Below, in pieces: positions 16,867 to 25,689 of a stretch of DNA of 64,000 bases. How positions within the stretch are numbered: the first letter of the stretch is position 1; the number at the start of each line of letters is the position of its first letter. A program made the position numbers and the translations under genes. The notes below the pieces were generated by a model. The model was not told the origin of the DNA, ran no database searches, and saw only the letters and a program-made list of their open reading frames with translations. Source of the stretch: Chthoniobacter sp. (GTDB lineage: Bacteria; Verrucomicrobiota; Verrucomicrobiia; Chthoniobacterales; Chthoniobacteraceae); NCBI GenBank assembly GCA_021414005.1, contig JAIOPH010000030.1, positions 1-64,000 on the forward strand. Reading direction: 5' to 3'.

Positions 16867-17439
16867 TCAGTAATACGCGGGCGCGTGGCCCGGCTTCCAT
16901 TTGACGTTGCAGCCGATGCTCGGCTGCTGGTCGGGGCTCACGGGTTTCCCGCATAGTACGGCGTCGAGGGCGGCGCGGAGATCGGCTCCGTCGGGCTGGC
17001 CGCGACCGGGGCGCGAACTGTCGAGCTGGCCGCGATAGACGAGGTGGCGCGTGGAATCGAAGAGGAAGAAATCCGGCGTGCAGGCGGCCGTGTAGGCTTT
17101 GGCCACGCTCTGCGTTTCATCATACAAAAACGGGAACGTGAATCCTGCGGCGCGCGCCATCGCGGCGGTCGGAGCGGGTGCATCCTGAGGATAGTTCTCC
17201 ACGTCGTTCGCGGTGATTGCGACGAGCGCCACGCTCTCCCCCGCGTAGTCGCGTGCGAGCCGCGCCAGCTCCGGCTGCACATGCACCACGTACGGGCAAT
17301 GCGCGCAGAGGAACATCACGAGGAGCGCCTTTTTCTCCGCAAAGTCCGCGAGCGCCAGAATGCGGCCGTCGGCCACGGTGGGCAGTGCGAAGTCCGGCGC
17401 GGGCGTGCCAAGGGCGAGCATGGTGGATGAGACGGCCAT
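16867..17439 (-). CDS. Thioredoxin-family (AhpC/TSA-type) redoxin
   Basis: A 190-residue thioredoxin-fold protein: PAPDFALPTVADGRILAL at the N terminus, then LLVMFLCAHCPYVVHVQPEL with a CAHC active site at about residues 45-48. This CxHCPYV context is typical of a small peroxiredoxin-like family annotated as thioredoxin family proteins. YDETQSVAKAYTAACTPDFF contains the cis-Pro loop (TPDFF). No signal peptide is visible, so it is probably cytoplasmic. The partner and substrate are not evident. It sits downstream of a lipoprotein gene on the same strand, 73 bases away. Confidence 0.88.
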   Translation of the reverse strand: MAVSSTMLALGTPAPDFALPTVADGRILALADFAEKKALLVMFLCAHCPYVVHVQPELARLARDYAGESVALVAITANDVENYPQDAPAPTAAMARAAGFTFPFLYDETQSVAKAYTAACTPDFFLFDSTRHLVYRGQLDSSRPGRGQPDGADLRAALDAVLCGKPVSPDQQPSIGCNVKWKPGHAPAYY

Positions 17440-17512
17440 GACGGAAATGACGAAAGGGAGAATGACGAATAACCGCCGGAAGGCGGCGGGTGCTTTTCGC
17501 GCGCAGCGCCGG

Positions 17513-18241
17513 TCAGTGCGTCGGCGAGAGCGGGGCGTCCCATGGATCGGAACGCGGCGGCGGCTTTGGCACGCGCCCGCTAAGGAGCGCGGCGGTCACG
17601 GCGTGCTTCCACTCCAGCGAGCCGAGCTTGTAGGTACGCCGGTTGCGGTTCCGGTGATCGCCGGAGGCGTACGTCCTGTGGCCGAATCGCGCCGGGCCGG
17701 TATAACGGTCTCGAGTGTCGCCCGAGGCGTAGTCGCCGCGGTAGTAACCCACTTTGCGGGCGGAGGTGGAGTCCGCATAACGATCCCGGAAATGGTAGGG
17801 CGGATGGTAGTAGTCGCTCGTGCGCCGGCCCGTCCGGTAACCGCCGTAGTCCACGTTCGAGCGGTCATAAGTGACATTGGCACGTGAGCCGTCCGAGTAG
17901 CCCACGCCTTCGGGATCGCCAAAGTAATCGGACCGACGGTAGGGGTAATCGCGATAATAGCCGGTGGGGTAATAGTCGAAGTTGTCGCCACGCAGCACGT
18001 AGTAATCAACAATGGCGTACCACTCCTGGGAGCCGGGCTCCGGGCGGATGTTATTGGCGTAGCGCGTGTCCACTTTCTTATCCACCCAGTCCACCCAGGC
18101 CGGTGTGCCGATCTCCGGATGCCGCGGCACGTAGCGGTAGCCGCTGCGATAGCGGGTGTCGTAATCCTGCACGCAGCCCGAGGTGAGGATCATCAATACA
18201 GCCGCGGCACAGAGGGCCAAAAGAGGGAGCAGTTTTTTCAT
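17513..18241 (-). CDS. Tyr/Arg-rich lipoprotein, function unknown
   Basis: A 242-residue protein with a lipoprotein signal: a basic start, a hydrophobic stretch and the lipobox LTSGC with Cys at about residue 23. The mature part has VDWVDKKVDTRYANNIRPEP and QEWYAIVDYYVLRGDNFDYY, then a long low-complexity tract dominated by Tyr, Arg, Asp and Gly (residues ~90-210). It ends WKHAVTAALLSGRVPKPPPR. Such aromatic/basic tracts are often surface-exposed or bind polyanions, but no family was recognised. It is divergent from a zinc-peptidase lipoprotein gene, with 141 bases between starts that should hold both promoters. Confidence 0.75.
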   Translation of the reverse strand: MKKLLPLLALCAAAVLMILTSGCVQDYDTRYRSGYRYVPRHPEIGTPAWVDWVDKKVDTRYANNIRPEPGSQEWYAIVDYYVLRGDNFDYYPTGYYRDYPYRRSDYFGDPEGVGYSDGSRANVTYDRSNVDYGGYRTGRRTSDYYHPPYHFRDRYADSTSARKVGYYRGDYASGDTRDRYTGPARFGHRTYASGDHRNRNRRTYKLGSLEWKHAVTAALLSGRVPKPPPRSDPWDAPLSPTH

Positions 18242-18382
18242 GGGCGGAGTCGAATACGGCAGATTAATACTGCGGTCGCGCTAATTTGAATAGATCAAAA
18301 ATTTCTCATTTCATTGAAATCCGGCTTTCAACGCCTGCGCCATTGCCCCGGCATTGGCTCATCTCTAGCTTTGTCCGCTCCC

Positions 18383-19834
18383 ATGCTTCTTTCGCTTCGT
18401 CATCTGGCAAAGCCCGCCATTTTCCTCGCACTCGCGGCCGTTCTTGGAACCACCGGGTGCGAGCGGAAGGAGCCGATGGCAGAAAGGAGATTCCGGATAT
18501 TGGTGGAGGAAAATACGCGATTGATTGCCGCGGTGAGAGCGCAGGATCCTAACTACCTGGCCGCCGGATATGATGAAACTGCGGACAGCGGAGAAGGCGG
18601 ATATTCTCCCGAAGGCATGCGGATACTTACGGCGGCGAACGCGGAACTCCGCGCCATCCTCGCCGGGCGCGACCGGGCGCGCGCGCTGGAGGCCAATAAA
18701 ACCGTGCGTGCGGAAATCGAGCGGCAGGTCGCCGCCATCCGCGGCCTCGAATTCAAGCAGCCCGTGGACTACCAGGTTCTCAACCGGAAGGAGATTAAGC
18801 AGACTGTCGCCGGCAAACTCAGCGACGTGTTTTCCGAAAAGGAATTTCACGACATGACCGAGGCCTTGGCCGCGCTCGGGCTGCTGCCCGCGGGCTTTCC
18901 GCTGCGCGAAAAATACATCGATCTCCTCGGCGAGCAGATCGCCGCATTTTACGACCAGCACACCCACAAGCTCTACATGTATGAGGACGCCTCGCTCGAT
19001 AACGCCCAGAACCGCGTGGTCCTCGCCCACGAGCTGACGCACGCGCTGCAGGATCAGCACTTCGGGCTGAAGGCACTCCCGCTCGAAATCAAAACCAACG
19101 ACGACCGCGCCGCCGCCGCCAGCGCACTGGTCGAGGGCGACGCCACGCTCGTGATGAGCGAATACATGCTCAAGAACATGTCCAAGCAGATGCTCAAGGA
19201 CAGCGTCGTCTCCTCCTTTACGCAAAACATGAAGCAGCTCGAAACCGCGCCCCGCTACCTGCGCGAAATGCTCGTTTTTCCATACCTGCGTGGCCAGGAA
19301 TTCTGCGCCAGCCTCTTCGGCGCGGGCGACTACGCCGCTGTTTCCCGCGCCTATGCCGAGCCGCCCAGCTCCAGCGCCCAGATCCTGCATCCGCAGAAAT
19401 ACCTCGCCCGCCCGCGGGAGGAGCCCATCGCCATCGCGTGGCCGGACACGCGGGTGCGTGGCGAGAAGCCCATCTCCGATAACTGCGTGGGCGAGATGGG
19501 CATCCGCATCCTTTTCACCGAATGGCTCGACGCCGCGACTGCGGAGCGGGCCGCCGCCGGCTGGCGCGGCGACCGCTATCTCTACTTCGCCGGCGGCCAG
19601 GCCCTCGTCTGGAAAACGGTGTGGTCGAGCGCCGAGGAAGCCGCCGAGTTTTTCGCCGCCGAACAGCAGCTCCTCGCCAAACGCCACGCCTCCCCCGAGC
19701 CGCGCACCGCGCCCGGAAGCTACGCCGCCGACGCTCCCCGCACGCTCCGCCTCCGCCAGACCGCCGCGCACGAGGTCATCCTCATCGACACCGCCCACGC
19801 CGACTGGCTGCCCGCTCTCGAAGCGCTGCCGTAG
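18383..19834 (+). CDS. Putative zinc metallopeptidase lipoprotein (HExxH)
   Basis: A 483-residue protein with a lipobox LGTTGC near residue 26, so probably membrane-anchored outside the cytoplasm. The motif VVLAHELTHALQDQHFGL at about residues 215-232 is a zincin HExxH. A Glu in ALVEGDATLVMSEYM about 30 residues further is the likely third ligand (gluzincin-like ExxA/D spacing). The rest is helical and of unknown fold. Similar proteins in Verrucomicrobia and Acidobacteria are annotated only as hypothetical. The upstream ATG at 18314 is unlikely because the lipoprotein leader starts at 18383. Substrate unknown. Confidence 0.75.
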   Translation: MLLSLRHLAKPAIFLALAAVLGTTGCERKEPMAERRFRILVEENTRLIAAVRAQDPNYLAAGYDETADSGEGGYSPEGMRILTAANAELRAILAGRDRARALEANKTVRAEIERQVAAIRGLEFKQPVDYQVLNRKEIKQTVAGKLSDVFSEKEFHDMTEALAALGLLPAGFPLREKYIDLLGEQIAAFYDQHTHKLYMYEDASLDNAQNRVVLAHELTHALQDQHFGLKALPLEIKTNDDRAAAASALVEGDATLVMSEYMLKNMSKQMLKDSVVSSFTQNMKQLETAPRYLREMLVFPYLRGQEFCASLFGAGDYAAVSRAYAEPPSSSAQILHPQKYLARPREEPIAIAWPDTRVRGEKPISDNCVGEMGIRILFTEWLDAATAERAAAGWRGDRYLYFAGGQALVWKTVWSSAEEAAEFFAAEQQLLAKRHASPEPRTAPGSYAADAPRTLRLRQTAAHEVILIDTAHADWLPALEALP

Positions 19835-19919
19835 CTTTTGTGGGAGGGCCTGCGCCTAAAGTCGGCTCTTGCATTCACCCCGGCGGAAGGCGTGGATACG
19901 CGGCACTCAACCCCATCCC

Positions 19920-21011
19920 ATGAAGACTTCATCCTCCGTCACTCGTCGCCGTTTTCTCGCCACCACCGCCGCAGCCGTGCTCGCGCCGCGGGTGCTGACC
20001 GCGCAGAAAAGCGACACCCAGCTTGTCATCGGCGAAGGCGAGCACCGCTACGAGGTGCTGCACAACTGGCCGCAACTGCCGGACAAGTATTCGTGGCAGA
20101 CCACGCACAACGTCGCCATCGACGCGGCGGGTTTGCTCTACGTCATCCACGAAGGTCGCGAGAATCTAAAGGATCACCCGTCCATTTTCGTCTTCGATGC
20201 CGAGGGCAAATTCGTGCGTGCCTTTGGTAACCAGTTTCAGGGCGGCGGACACGGCTTGGAAGTGCGGACCGAGGGCAAGGAGCAGTTCCTTTACGTGACC
20301 GGCTACCAACAGTTGAAGAACTTCGCCAAGCTCACGCTCACCGGTGAGCGGGTTTGGGAAAAGCGCGCGCCGATGGAGTCCGGCATCTATGCGCCCGAAG
20401 AGGACACCAAGCCAACCAAACGGTGGGGAGCCAACGCCTTCATGCCGACCAACTACGCCTTCCTGCCCGACGGCGGTTTCTTTCTCGCTGATGGCTACGG
20501 CTCATTCCGCATCCATCGCTATGACAAAGATGCCAAGTGGGTCTCGATGTTTGGCGAGCGGGGCAAAGGGCCCGGCCAGTTCGACACGCCGCACGGCCTC
20601 TGGATCGACAACCGCCCCGGCCGCGAGCCGTCGCTCGTCGTGACGGACCGCGCGAACAAGCGCCTGCAATGGTTTACGCTGGAAGGCAAGCATCTCAAGA
20701 CGCTGGATGGCTTCCTCCTGCCCGCCAATGCGGACATCCGCGGGGATGTCCTGCTTGTGCCCGATTTGCAGGCGCGCGTGACGTTGCTGGACAAGGATGA
20801 CAAGGTGATCACCCATCTCGGCGAAGATCCCGAGTGGCGGGCCGCCGTTCTTAAAGGCGGGATGAAGCTGCGCAACGAGCCCAAGGGCGAAGGCTGGGTC
20901 TCTGGCAAGTTCCTGCACCCACACGATGCGTGCTTCGATGCCGCCGGAAACATTTTCGTGGCTGAATGGGTCAACACCGGGCGCATTACGAAGCTGCGCA
21001 AGTTAGGCTAA
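19920..21011 (+). CDS. Tat-exported NHL-repeat (six-bladed propeller) protein
   Basis: A 363-residue protein with a twin-arginine signal (SVTRRRFLATTAAAVLAPRV) and a propeller body. NHL-like blades are visible as repeated (F/W)xxDxxGxxY/F segments: NVAIDAAGLLYVIHEG, IFVFDAEGKFVRAFG, GPGQFDTPHGLWIDNRPG, RANKRLQWFTLEGKHL and LHPHDACFDAAGNIFVAEW. The layout resembles the peptidylglycine alpha-hydroxylating-monooxygenase/NHL proteins common in Verrucomicrobia and Planctomycetes; the lyase active-site residues cannot be confirmed. It precedes two SGNH hydrolase genes in the same direction with short gaps (19 and about 110 bases), suggesting a secreted catabolic group. Confidence 0.82.
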   Translation: MKTSSSVTRRRFLATTAAAVLAPRVLTAQKSDTQLVIGEGEHRYEVLHNWPQLPDKYSWQTTHNVAIDAAGLLYVIHEGRENLKDHPSIFVFDAEGKFVRAFGNQFQGGGHGLEVRTEGKEQFLYVTGYQQLKNFAKLTLTGERVWEKRAPMESGIYAPEEDTKPTKRWGANAFMPTNYAFLPDGGFFLADGYGSFRIHRYDKDAKWVSMFGERGKGPGQFDTPHGLWIDNRPGREPSLVVTDRANKRLQWFTLEGKHLKTLDGFLLPANADIRGDVLLVPDLQARVTLLDKDDKVITHLGEDPEWRAAVLKGGMKLRNEPKGEGWVSGKFLHPHDACFDAAGNIFVAEWVNTGRITKLRKLG

Positions 21012-21029
21012 CAGTCCATTCTACCCACC

Positions 21030-21842
21030 ATGAAACTTACTGTTATCGCCAGTGTCATCGGCTTCGCGGTGCTTGGAGCCTTGCGGGCCGAGGAACCGAA
21101 AGCCGACCAACCCACATCACCAACCTTCCTGTTTCTCGGGGACAGCATCACCGCCGCGGGTGGCTACGTCCGGCAGATTGGAGCCGAACTGGCCAAAGCG
21201 AATCCTGCGAACCCACCAAAGGTTATCAACCACGGTCGCAACAGCGAAACAACCTCGGACCTTAGTGAGGCTTATCATCCCGGTCGCCGGCCCTGCGTTT
21301 TGACCCGGCTCGATAAGGAGCTGGCGGATAACAAACCCAACTGGGTCGTGGCGTGTTATGGCATCAACGATGGCATTTACCATCCCTTCAATGAAAAACG
21401 TTTCGCGGCTTATCAGACTGGCATCGAGTCGTTCATCAAGAAAGTGCAGGACACGGGAGCGAAGGTTATCTTGCTGACGCCGCCGCCTTATGCCCGCACC
21501 GGTGCTTTTCCTGAAGGAGCCGACGCCGCCGCGCGCGAGGAGATCGTGAAGAAGGTGGACGCGGAGGCAGACGTCGAGGCAGAGAAAGACCCAAATAAGT
21601 TCGGCTATCGCACCCCGTACGCATACTACGACGAAGTCATGGCGCGTTACTCGAAGTGGCTGCTCACGCTCAATGGCCGCAAAGATGTATGGGTCGTGGA
21701 CCTGCGGACTCCCATGCTGGCAAAGGTCAAGGAAACCCACGGCGGCGACCCCATTCATCCGAACGGCCTCGGCCACTCGATCATGGCCGAGGCTTTCCTG
21801 AAGCAGTGGCCGGCCATCGAGGCGCAGGCCAAGGGTAAGTAA
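21030..21842 (+). CDS. Secreted SGNH/GDSL hydrolase
   Basis: A 270-residue protein with a signal peptide (about residues 1-19) and clear SGNH blocks: FLGDSITAAGGYVRQIGAEL (block I Ser), NHGRNSETTSDL (block II Gly), ACYGINDGIYHPFN (block III Asn) and DPIHPNGLGH (block V Asp/His). It differs from the 4.7 kb copy and from the next gene, so these are three distinct subfamilies. Expected chemistry is ester hydrolysis of acetylated carbohydrate or lipid; the substrate is unassigned. It lies 19 bases after the NHL-repeat gene and is likely co-transcribed. Confidence 0.88.
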   Translation: MKLTVIASVIGFAVLGALRAEEPKADQPTSPTFLFLGDSITAAGGYVRQIGAELAKANPANPPKVINHGRNSETTSDLSEAYHPGRRPCVLTRLDKELADNKPNWVVACYGINDGIYHPFNEKRFAAYQTGIESFIKKVQDTGAKVILLTPPPYARTGAFPEGADAAAREEIVKKVDAEADVEAEKDPNKFGYRTPYAYYDEVMARYSKWLLTLNGRKDVWVVDLRTPMLAKVKETHGGDPIHPNGLGHSIMAEAFLKQWPAIEAQAKGK

Positions 21843-21952
21843 GAAAAATATTCGTTTCGCCGCCGGTGTCTCGCATTGGACGGAGTCTGGCGATGTTGCC
21901 GCACGACGATCCACATTCTCCAAACCGAATTACCGACCAAGACCTATCTACC

Positions 21953-23230
21953 ATGATCACTTTCAATAGACTCTCGAGCACCGCCGTCTGGCTGCTCTTT
22001 GCGCTGCAACCGGGCAACGCCGCCGATTTTGCCCTCAAAGATGGCGACAGGGTGGTGATGATTGGCGACAGCATTACCGAACAGCATTTGCATAGCAGCT
22101 ATGTGGAGGCGTGGACGCTGACGCGGTTTCCCGCATGGGATGTGAAGTTTGTGAATTCGGGGATCGGTGGTGATACCGGGCCAGGAGGAAACAACCGCTT
22201 CAAGCGTGATGTGCTCCCCTATGGGCCCACGGCCATGACCGTGAACTTCGGGATGAACGACGCCGGTGGGCCGGGGAACAACTGGAATGAGGAGCGTTTC
22301 AAGAACTACATGAAAGGCATGCAGGGCATCGCCGATCAGGCCAAAGCCGCCGGCATCCGCGTGACCTGGCTTACGCCGCAACCAGTCGAAGTTCAGGCAG
22401 AAGGCCCGTCGATTCTGCCGGACAACCTTAATCTGGAGAAGTTTTCGGCGGGCGTGAAGGAGATCGCGGCGACCAACGGCAACGCGCTGTTTGTTGACCA
22501 GTTTCACCCTTTCGCGGCGGTCGTGGACAAGGCTCGCGCGGCGAGTCCAAAGAACCGGATCGGCGGCGGTGACCCGGTGCATCCCGGACCTCCCGGCCAG
22601 AGTCTGATGGCGGCCAGCATCCTCAAAGGAATGGGCTTTCCGACGTCGGTGGCGGCGGTCGAAATTGACGCCAGCGCCCGTAAGTTGGTCAAAAGCGGGA
22701 ATTGTACGGTGGACGGTTTGAAGGTCGGGGCAGACGGAAAAATCGAGTTTCAGCAAAAGGACAAAGCCCTCCCGTTTTTCCCGGAGGAGGCGAAGAGCAT
22801 TTTGGCGTGGGCTCCTATTTTGGAGGAAATGAACGACTACCGCCTCAAGGTGACCGGGCTCAAAGCCGGGCAATATGAGCTGCGTCTTGGCGGGGTGAAG
22901 GTCGGCGATTACACGGCCGAGGTTTTGAACACCGGCGTCAATATCGCTCCGGCGGTGCTGGCGGCTGGTCCCATTGCCGACCAGGTCAAAGCGGTCTGGG
23001 CCGCTGTCCGGGCCAAGAATCAGTATTTTCACGACAAGATTTTTCACGGCGTCCTTCGTGCCGGTGGTATTCCAGACTTCCTTGAGATCACGCCCGAGAT
23101 GCTGGAGGCGAAACGTGCGGAGGCGTTCAAGAAGCGGATGGCGATGATGCCTGAATTGTTCGACGCCATCCGCAAGGCACTCGTCATGCAGGCGCACGCG
23201 GTGGAGATCGTGCCGAGCGTGAAGCCCTGA
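21953..23230 (+). CDS. Large secreted SGNH/GDSL hydrolase with C-terminal extension
   Basis: A 425-residue protein. A short signal (LSSTAVWLLFALQPGNA) is followed by block I RVVMIGDSITEQHLHSSYVE, block II VNSGIGGDTGPGG, block III NFGMNDAGG and block V GDPVHPGPPGQ. The last ~190 residues form an additional beta-rich domain followed by helices (ITPEMLEAKRAEAFKKRMAM). This two-part layout is frequent in planctomycete and verrucomicrobial SGNH proteins annotated as hypothetical or GDSL-like. An earlier in-frame start would add 29 residues before the signal and is rejected. It is third in a same-strand set of secreted proteins. Confidence 0.85.
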   Translation: MITFNRLSSTAVWLLFALQPGNAADFALKDGDRVVMIGDSITEQHLHSSYVEAWTLTRFPAWDVKFVNSGIGGDTGPGGNNRFKRDVLPYGPTAMTVNFGMNDAGGPGNNWNEERFKNYMKGMQGIADQAKAAGIRVTWLTPQPVEVQAEGPSILPDNLNLEKFSAGVKEIAATNGNALFVDQFHPFAAVVDKARAASPKNRIGGGDPVHPGPPGQSLMAASILKGMGFPTSVAAVEIDASARKLVKSGNCTVDGLKVGADGKIEFQQKDKALPFFPEEAKSILAWAPILEEMNDYRLKVTGLKAGQYELRLGGVKVGDYTAEVLNTGVNIAPAVLAAGPIADQVKAVWAAVRAKNQYFHDKIFHGVLRAGGIPDFLEITPEMLEAKRAEAFKKRMAMMPELFDAIRKALVMQAHAVEIVPSVKP

Positions 23231-23274
23231 ATGAGCCATCGCCGCGTCGGTCGTTCCGCCGCGCTGTTTTGAAA

Positions 23275-24183
23275 ATGGCTGCTCACGGCAGAACGCCGGA
23301 AACCGTGGCAAGCATCGAGCATTGGCAGGAGGAGCGGCGACGCTTGGAGCGCGAATTCGGCGAGCGAATCACGCTCGACGCCCTGACCGGACCCATCGGG
23401 CTTACCGGACACGAGCCGTGGCCGGATGATGCCGGCGAGTGCGCGGGCTGGCTCATCGCCCAGCGGAAAAGCGGACACCGCCATTCCGTGGATGACGTGC
23501 TCACCGCGTGGTACGCGTTGCACGTCTCGCCGCCGGTCGCCGAACATCTCGACCTTGGCACGGGCATCGGCACCGTGGGCTTGCTGACGCTGTGGGGCTT
23601 GGGTCCGGCCGCGCGGCTCACCTGCGTGGAGGCGCAGGAAATCAGCTATCGCATCCTTCAGGCGAACCTCGATGCGAACGGCCTGCGCCACCGCGTCGAT
23701 AGCAGGCACGGCGACCTCCGCGCACTGGCCCTGCACCGCACCTTCCCTCTCATCACCGGAAGCCCGCCTTATTTTCCACCCGGCTCCGGCGTGCTCCCGC
23801 AGGATACGCAAAAGGCGCATGCCCGCTTCGAGTTGCGCGGCGATGTGCGGGACTACGCGAAAGCCGCCGCCGTGCATCTCGGCCCGGGCGGCTGGCTGGT
23901 CCTCTGCTTTCCGAGTGCGCAAAAGCAGCGCGCACTCGACGGCATCACCGCCGCCGGGCTTAAAGCCGCGCGCCTGCGCGACGTAATTCCCCGCGAAACT
24001 CTGCCACCGCTGTTCACGCTTTTTGCCTGCCAGCACGCGACGGATGACCCGCACGAAACCATCGTGGAAGCGCCGCTCACCGTTCGTCTGGTTTCCGGTC
24101 GTCTGACGGAGGAGATGGCCGGTGTCCGTCGCGTCTTCGGTTTCGCCGACGGCGAAGCGCACGGCGGCTACGGACGCGGGTGA
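23275..24183 (+). CDS. SAM-dependent N6-adenine methyltransferase-like protein (TrmN6 type)
   Basis: A 302-residue Rossmann methyltransferase. SAM motif I is HLDLGTGIGTVGLLTLWGLG, followed by the acidic VEAQEISYRILQANL. The catalytic-motif position reads ITGSPPYFPPGSG, corresponding to (N/D/S)PPY of amino-methyltransferases. The context YF.PG.G is what tRNA1(Val) adenine-37 N6-methyltransferases (TrmN6/YfiC) show, though those usually have NPPY; the Ser is worth noting. A Ca. 100-residue N-terminal extension (HWQEERRRLEREFGERITLD) precedes the fold. An in-frame TTG two codons upstream is an alternative start. It converges on the EamA gene 18 bases away. Confidence 0.75.
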   Translation: MAAHGRTPETVASIEHWQEERRRLEREFGERITLDALTGPIGLTGHEPWPDDAGECAGWLIAQRKSGHRHSVDDVLTAWYALHVSPPVAEHLDLGTGIGTVGLLTLWGLGPAARLTCVEAQEISYRILQANLDANGLRHRVDSRHGDLRALALHRTFPLITGSPPYFPPGSGVLPQDTQKAHARFELRGDVRDYAKAAAVHLGPGGWLVLCFPSAQKQRALDGITAAGLKAARLRDVIPRETLPPLFTLFACQHATDDPHETIVEAPLTVRLVSGRLTEEMAGVRRVFGFADGEAHGGYGRG

Positions 24184-24201
24184 TCGTGGCGGGCGGCGGG
24201 T

Positions 24202-25164
24202 CTATCGTGTCGGCTCGCGCACGCCGCGCCGCACGGTGATGAGCACGACCGCGGCGATGATCAGGGCGGCGGCGGCGACGACGGTGCCGGGCAGCGTTTC
24301 ATGCAATACGATGCGGCCGAGGAGGACGGCGATGAGCGGGTTCACGAATGCGTAGGTGGAGACGCGTGCGGGACTGGAAACCTGGAGCAGCCACACGTAC
24401 GCGGTGAAGCCGATGAGGGAGCCGCAAATGAACAGGTAGAGAAAGGCGAGGCGTGATGCCGGGGTGATCGTGGCGAAATCGAAACGGTGCGGCTCGCCGA
24501 GAAAGCAGCCCGCGAGGAGCAGGAGCGTGCCGCCGGCGATCATCTGCATGGCGACCGCGAGCAGCGCGGAGGAGGATTGCGCGGCGTGGCGTGAAAAAAC
24601 GGAACCGGCGGCCCAGCAAAGCGCGGCGGCGAGCAGAATGAAGGCTCCGAGCGGTTCGGCGACGTGATGCCCCGCGTGGTCCTTGCTGGCGATGATGAGG
24701 CCGACGCCCGCGAAGCCGAGGAGCAGGCCGGCGAAGACCGTGCGATGCGGACGATGGCCGCCGGGCCGGAGCCAGTCGAAAAGGATCATCCAGAGAGGGG
24801 TGCTGGCGATGATCAGCGCGGCGATGTTTGACGGGACGGTGCGTTCCGCCCAAGTGAGTCCGCCATTGCCCACGAGCAGCAGGCCCGCGCCCACGACCGC
24901 CGCGTTTCGCCAATGCACGGGCTGGGGACGAGGCGCACCGCGCAGGCGCATGACGGTGTAAAGCACGATGCCGGCGAGGGAAAAGCGGGCGCCCGCCATG
25001 AGCAGCGGCGGGATGGACTCGATGGCGATGCGGATGCCGAGATAGGTGGAGCCCCACAGGACATAGACGACTGCGTAAGCGGTGAGGACGAGCCAGAGCG
25101 GGGGCTTGGTGATCGTTCGCGCCGGGCTGGCGGTGAGCGTCGCTTCAGGGGAGACCTCACTCAT
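24202..25164 (-). CDS. EamA/DMT-family exporter (YedA-like)
   Basis: A 320-residue inner-membrane protein with ten predicted helices in two EamA repeats. The first helix region reads VYVLWGSTYLGIRIAIESIP, the signature of YedA/RhaT-type drug-metabolite transporters; GLTWAERTVPSNIAALIIAS and SSPARVSTYAFVNPLIAVLL are the equivalent helices of repeats one and two. Substrates of relatives are amino acids, amines or drugs. The start chosen here overlaps the stop of the small upstream frame by ATGA; a start three codons earlier is also open. The 5' region holds a candidate leader peptide and terminator, suggesting control by attenuation. Confidence 0.88.
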   Translation of the reverse strand: MSEVSPEATLTASPARTITKPPLWLVLTAYAVVYVLWGSTYLGIRIAIESIPPLLMAGARFSLAGIVLYTVMRLRGAPRPQPVHWRNAAVVGAGLLLVGNGGLTWAERTVPSNIAALIIASTPLWMILFDWLRPGGHRPHRTVFAGLLLGFAGVGLIIASKDHAGHHVAEPLGAFILLAAALCWAAGSVFSRHAAQSSSALLAVAMQMIAGGTLLLLAGCFLGEPHRFDFATITPASRLAFLYLFICGSLIGFTAYVWLLQVSSPARVSTYAFVNPLIAVLLGRIVLHETLPGTVVAAAALIIAAVVLITVRRGVREPTR

Positions 25165-25340
25165 GCGGCGCAAAGGGCGGAGGTGGGGTCGTCGAACAGG
25201 TCATTGAGGTCGGCGCAAGCCGCCGCCGCCGCCGCGGGGAGCGGCAGACCGATGGCGAGGTAGTAATGACTCAGCAAGGTGAGGGGATGCCGCTCGTCAG
25301 GATCGGAGGGTGGCGCGTCGTGGTCGTGATTTGGTGGCAT
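25161..25340 (-). CDS. Small unknown frame coupled to the EamA gene
   Basis: A 59-residue frame, MPPNHDHDAPPSDPDERHPL followed by TLLSHYYLAIGLPLPAAAAA, ends in TGA overlapping the ATG of the exporter (ATGA). The His/Asp-rich start and HYYLAIGLPLPAA segment are not known to me. Tight coupling and position between a terminator hairpin and the exporter argue that it is translated. The Ala run and short length mean it could still be chance coding in GC-rich DNA. No function is proposed. Confidence 0.35.
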   Translation of the reverse strand: MPPNHDHDAPPSDPDERHPLTLLSHYYLAIGLPLPAAAAAACADLNDLFDDPTSALCAA

Positions 25341-25384
25341 GTGGCTCGGTGGGATTTACCGAGGCCAATGGCGGGGAATAAAAA

Positions 25385-25410
25385 GCCCACCGCCATTGGC
25401 CGGCGGTGGG
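25385..25410 (-). terminator. Rho-independent terminator or attenuator upstream of the exporter operon
   Basis: Stem CCCACCGCC (25386-25394) pairs with GGCGGTGGG (25402-25410) around ATTGGCC. Read on the minus strand the hairpin is followed directly by CTTTTTATT, a proper U-tract. It lies 45 bases before the small frame that leads into the exporter gene, and 27 bases after a short upstream peptide frame. Confidence 0.75.
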
Positions 25411-25436
25411 TTGGTTGAGAGTTGTTTTCGAGAAAA

Positions 25437-25544
25437 TCAGAATCCCATTCCACCGCTCCGGGCCGGGGCCCACGCAACGACGCGGACCGGCATCGCGCAA
25501 ATGTGCGCGAGGCGTCGTTTCATGGCGTTGATGGCGTGATTCAT
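25437..25544 (-). CDS. Candidate leader peptide before the attenuator-like hairpin
   Basis: A 35-residue frame (start MNHAINAMKRRLAHICAMP, end RSGGMGF) that stops 27 bases before the hairpin with its U-tract. Peptide, hairpin, then transporter genes is the layout of transcription attenuation. No run of one amino acid stands out, apart from several Arg and two Val codons (RVV), so the sensed signal is unclear. It may instead be a small unrelated gene whose terminator this is. Placed on geometry alone. Confidence 0.3.
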   Translation of the reverse strand: MNHAINAMKRRLAHICAMPVRVVAWAPARSGGMGF

Positions 25545-25689
25545 TTTGTGAGCGCGATTGATCGTGTGGGAAAGGCGCGGCGTCAACCCCGTTAAACGAT
25601 CTGGTCGCGGGAGAGGATTTTGCCTTTCGGCGTTCGCAGCCGAATCGCCCTTGGAACCAGCGCGGGGTTTTGCCTAGTCTTCCGCGCAG

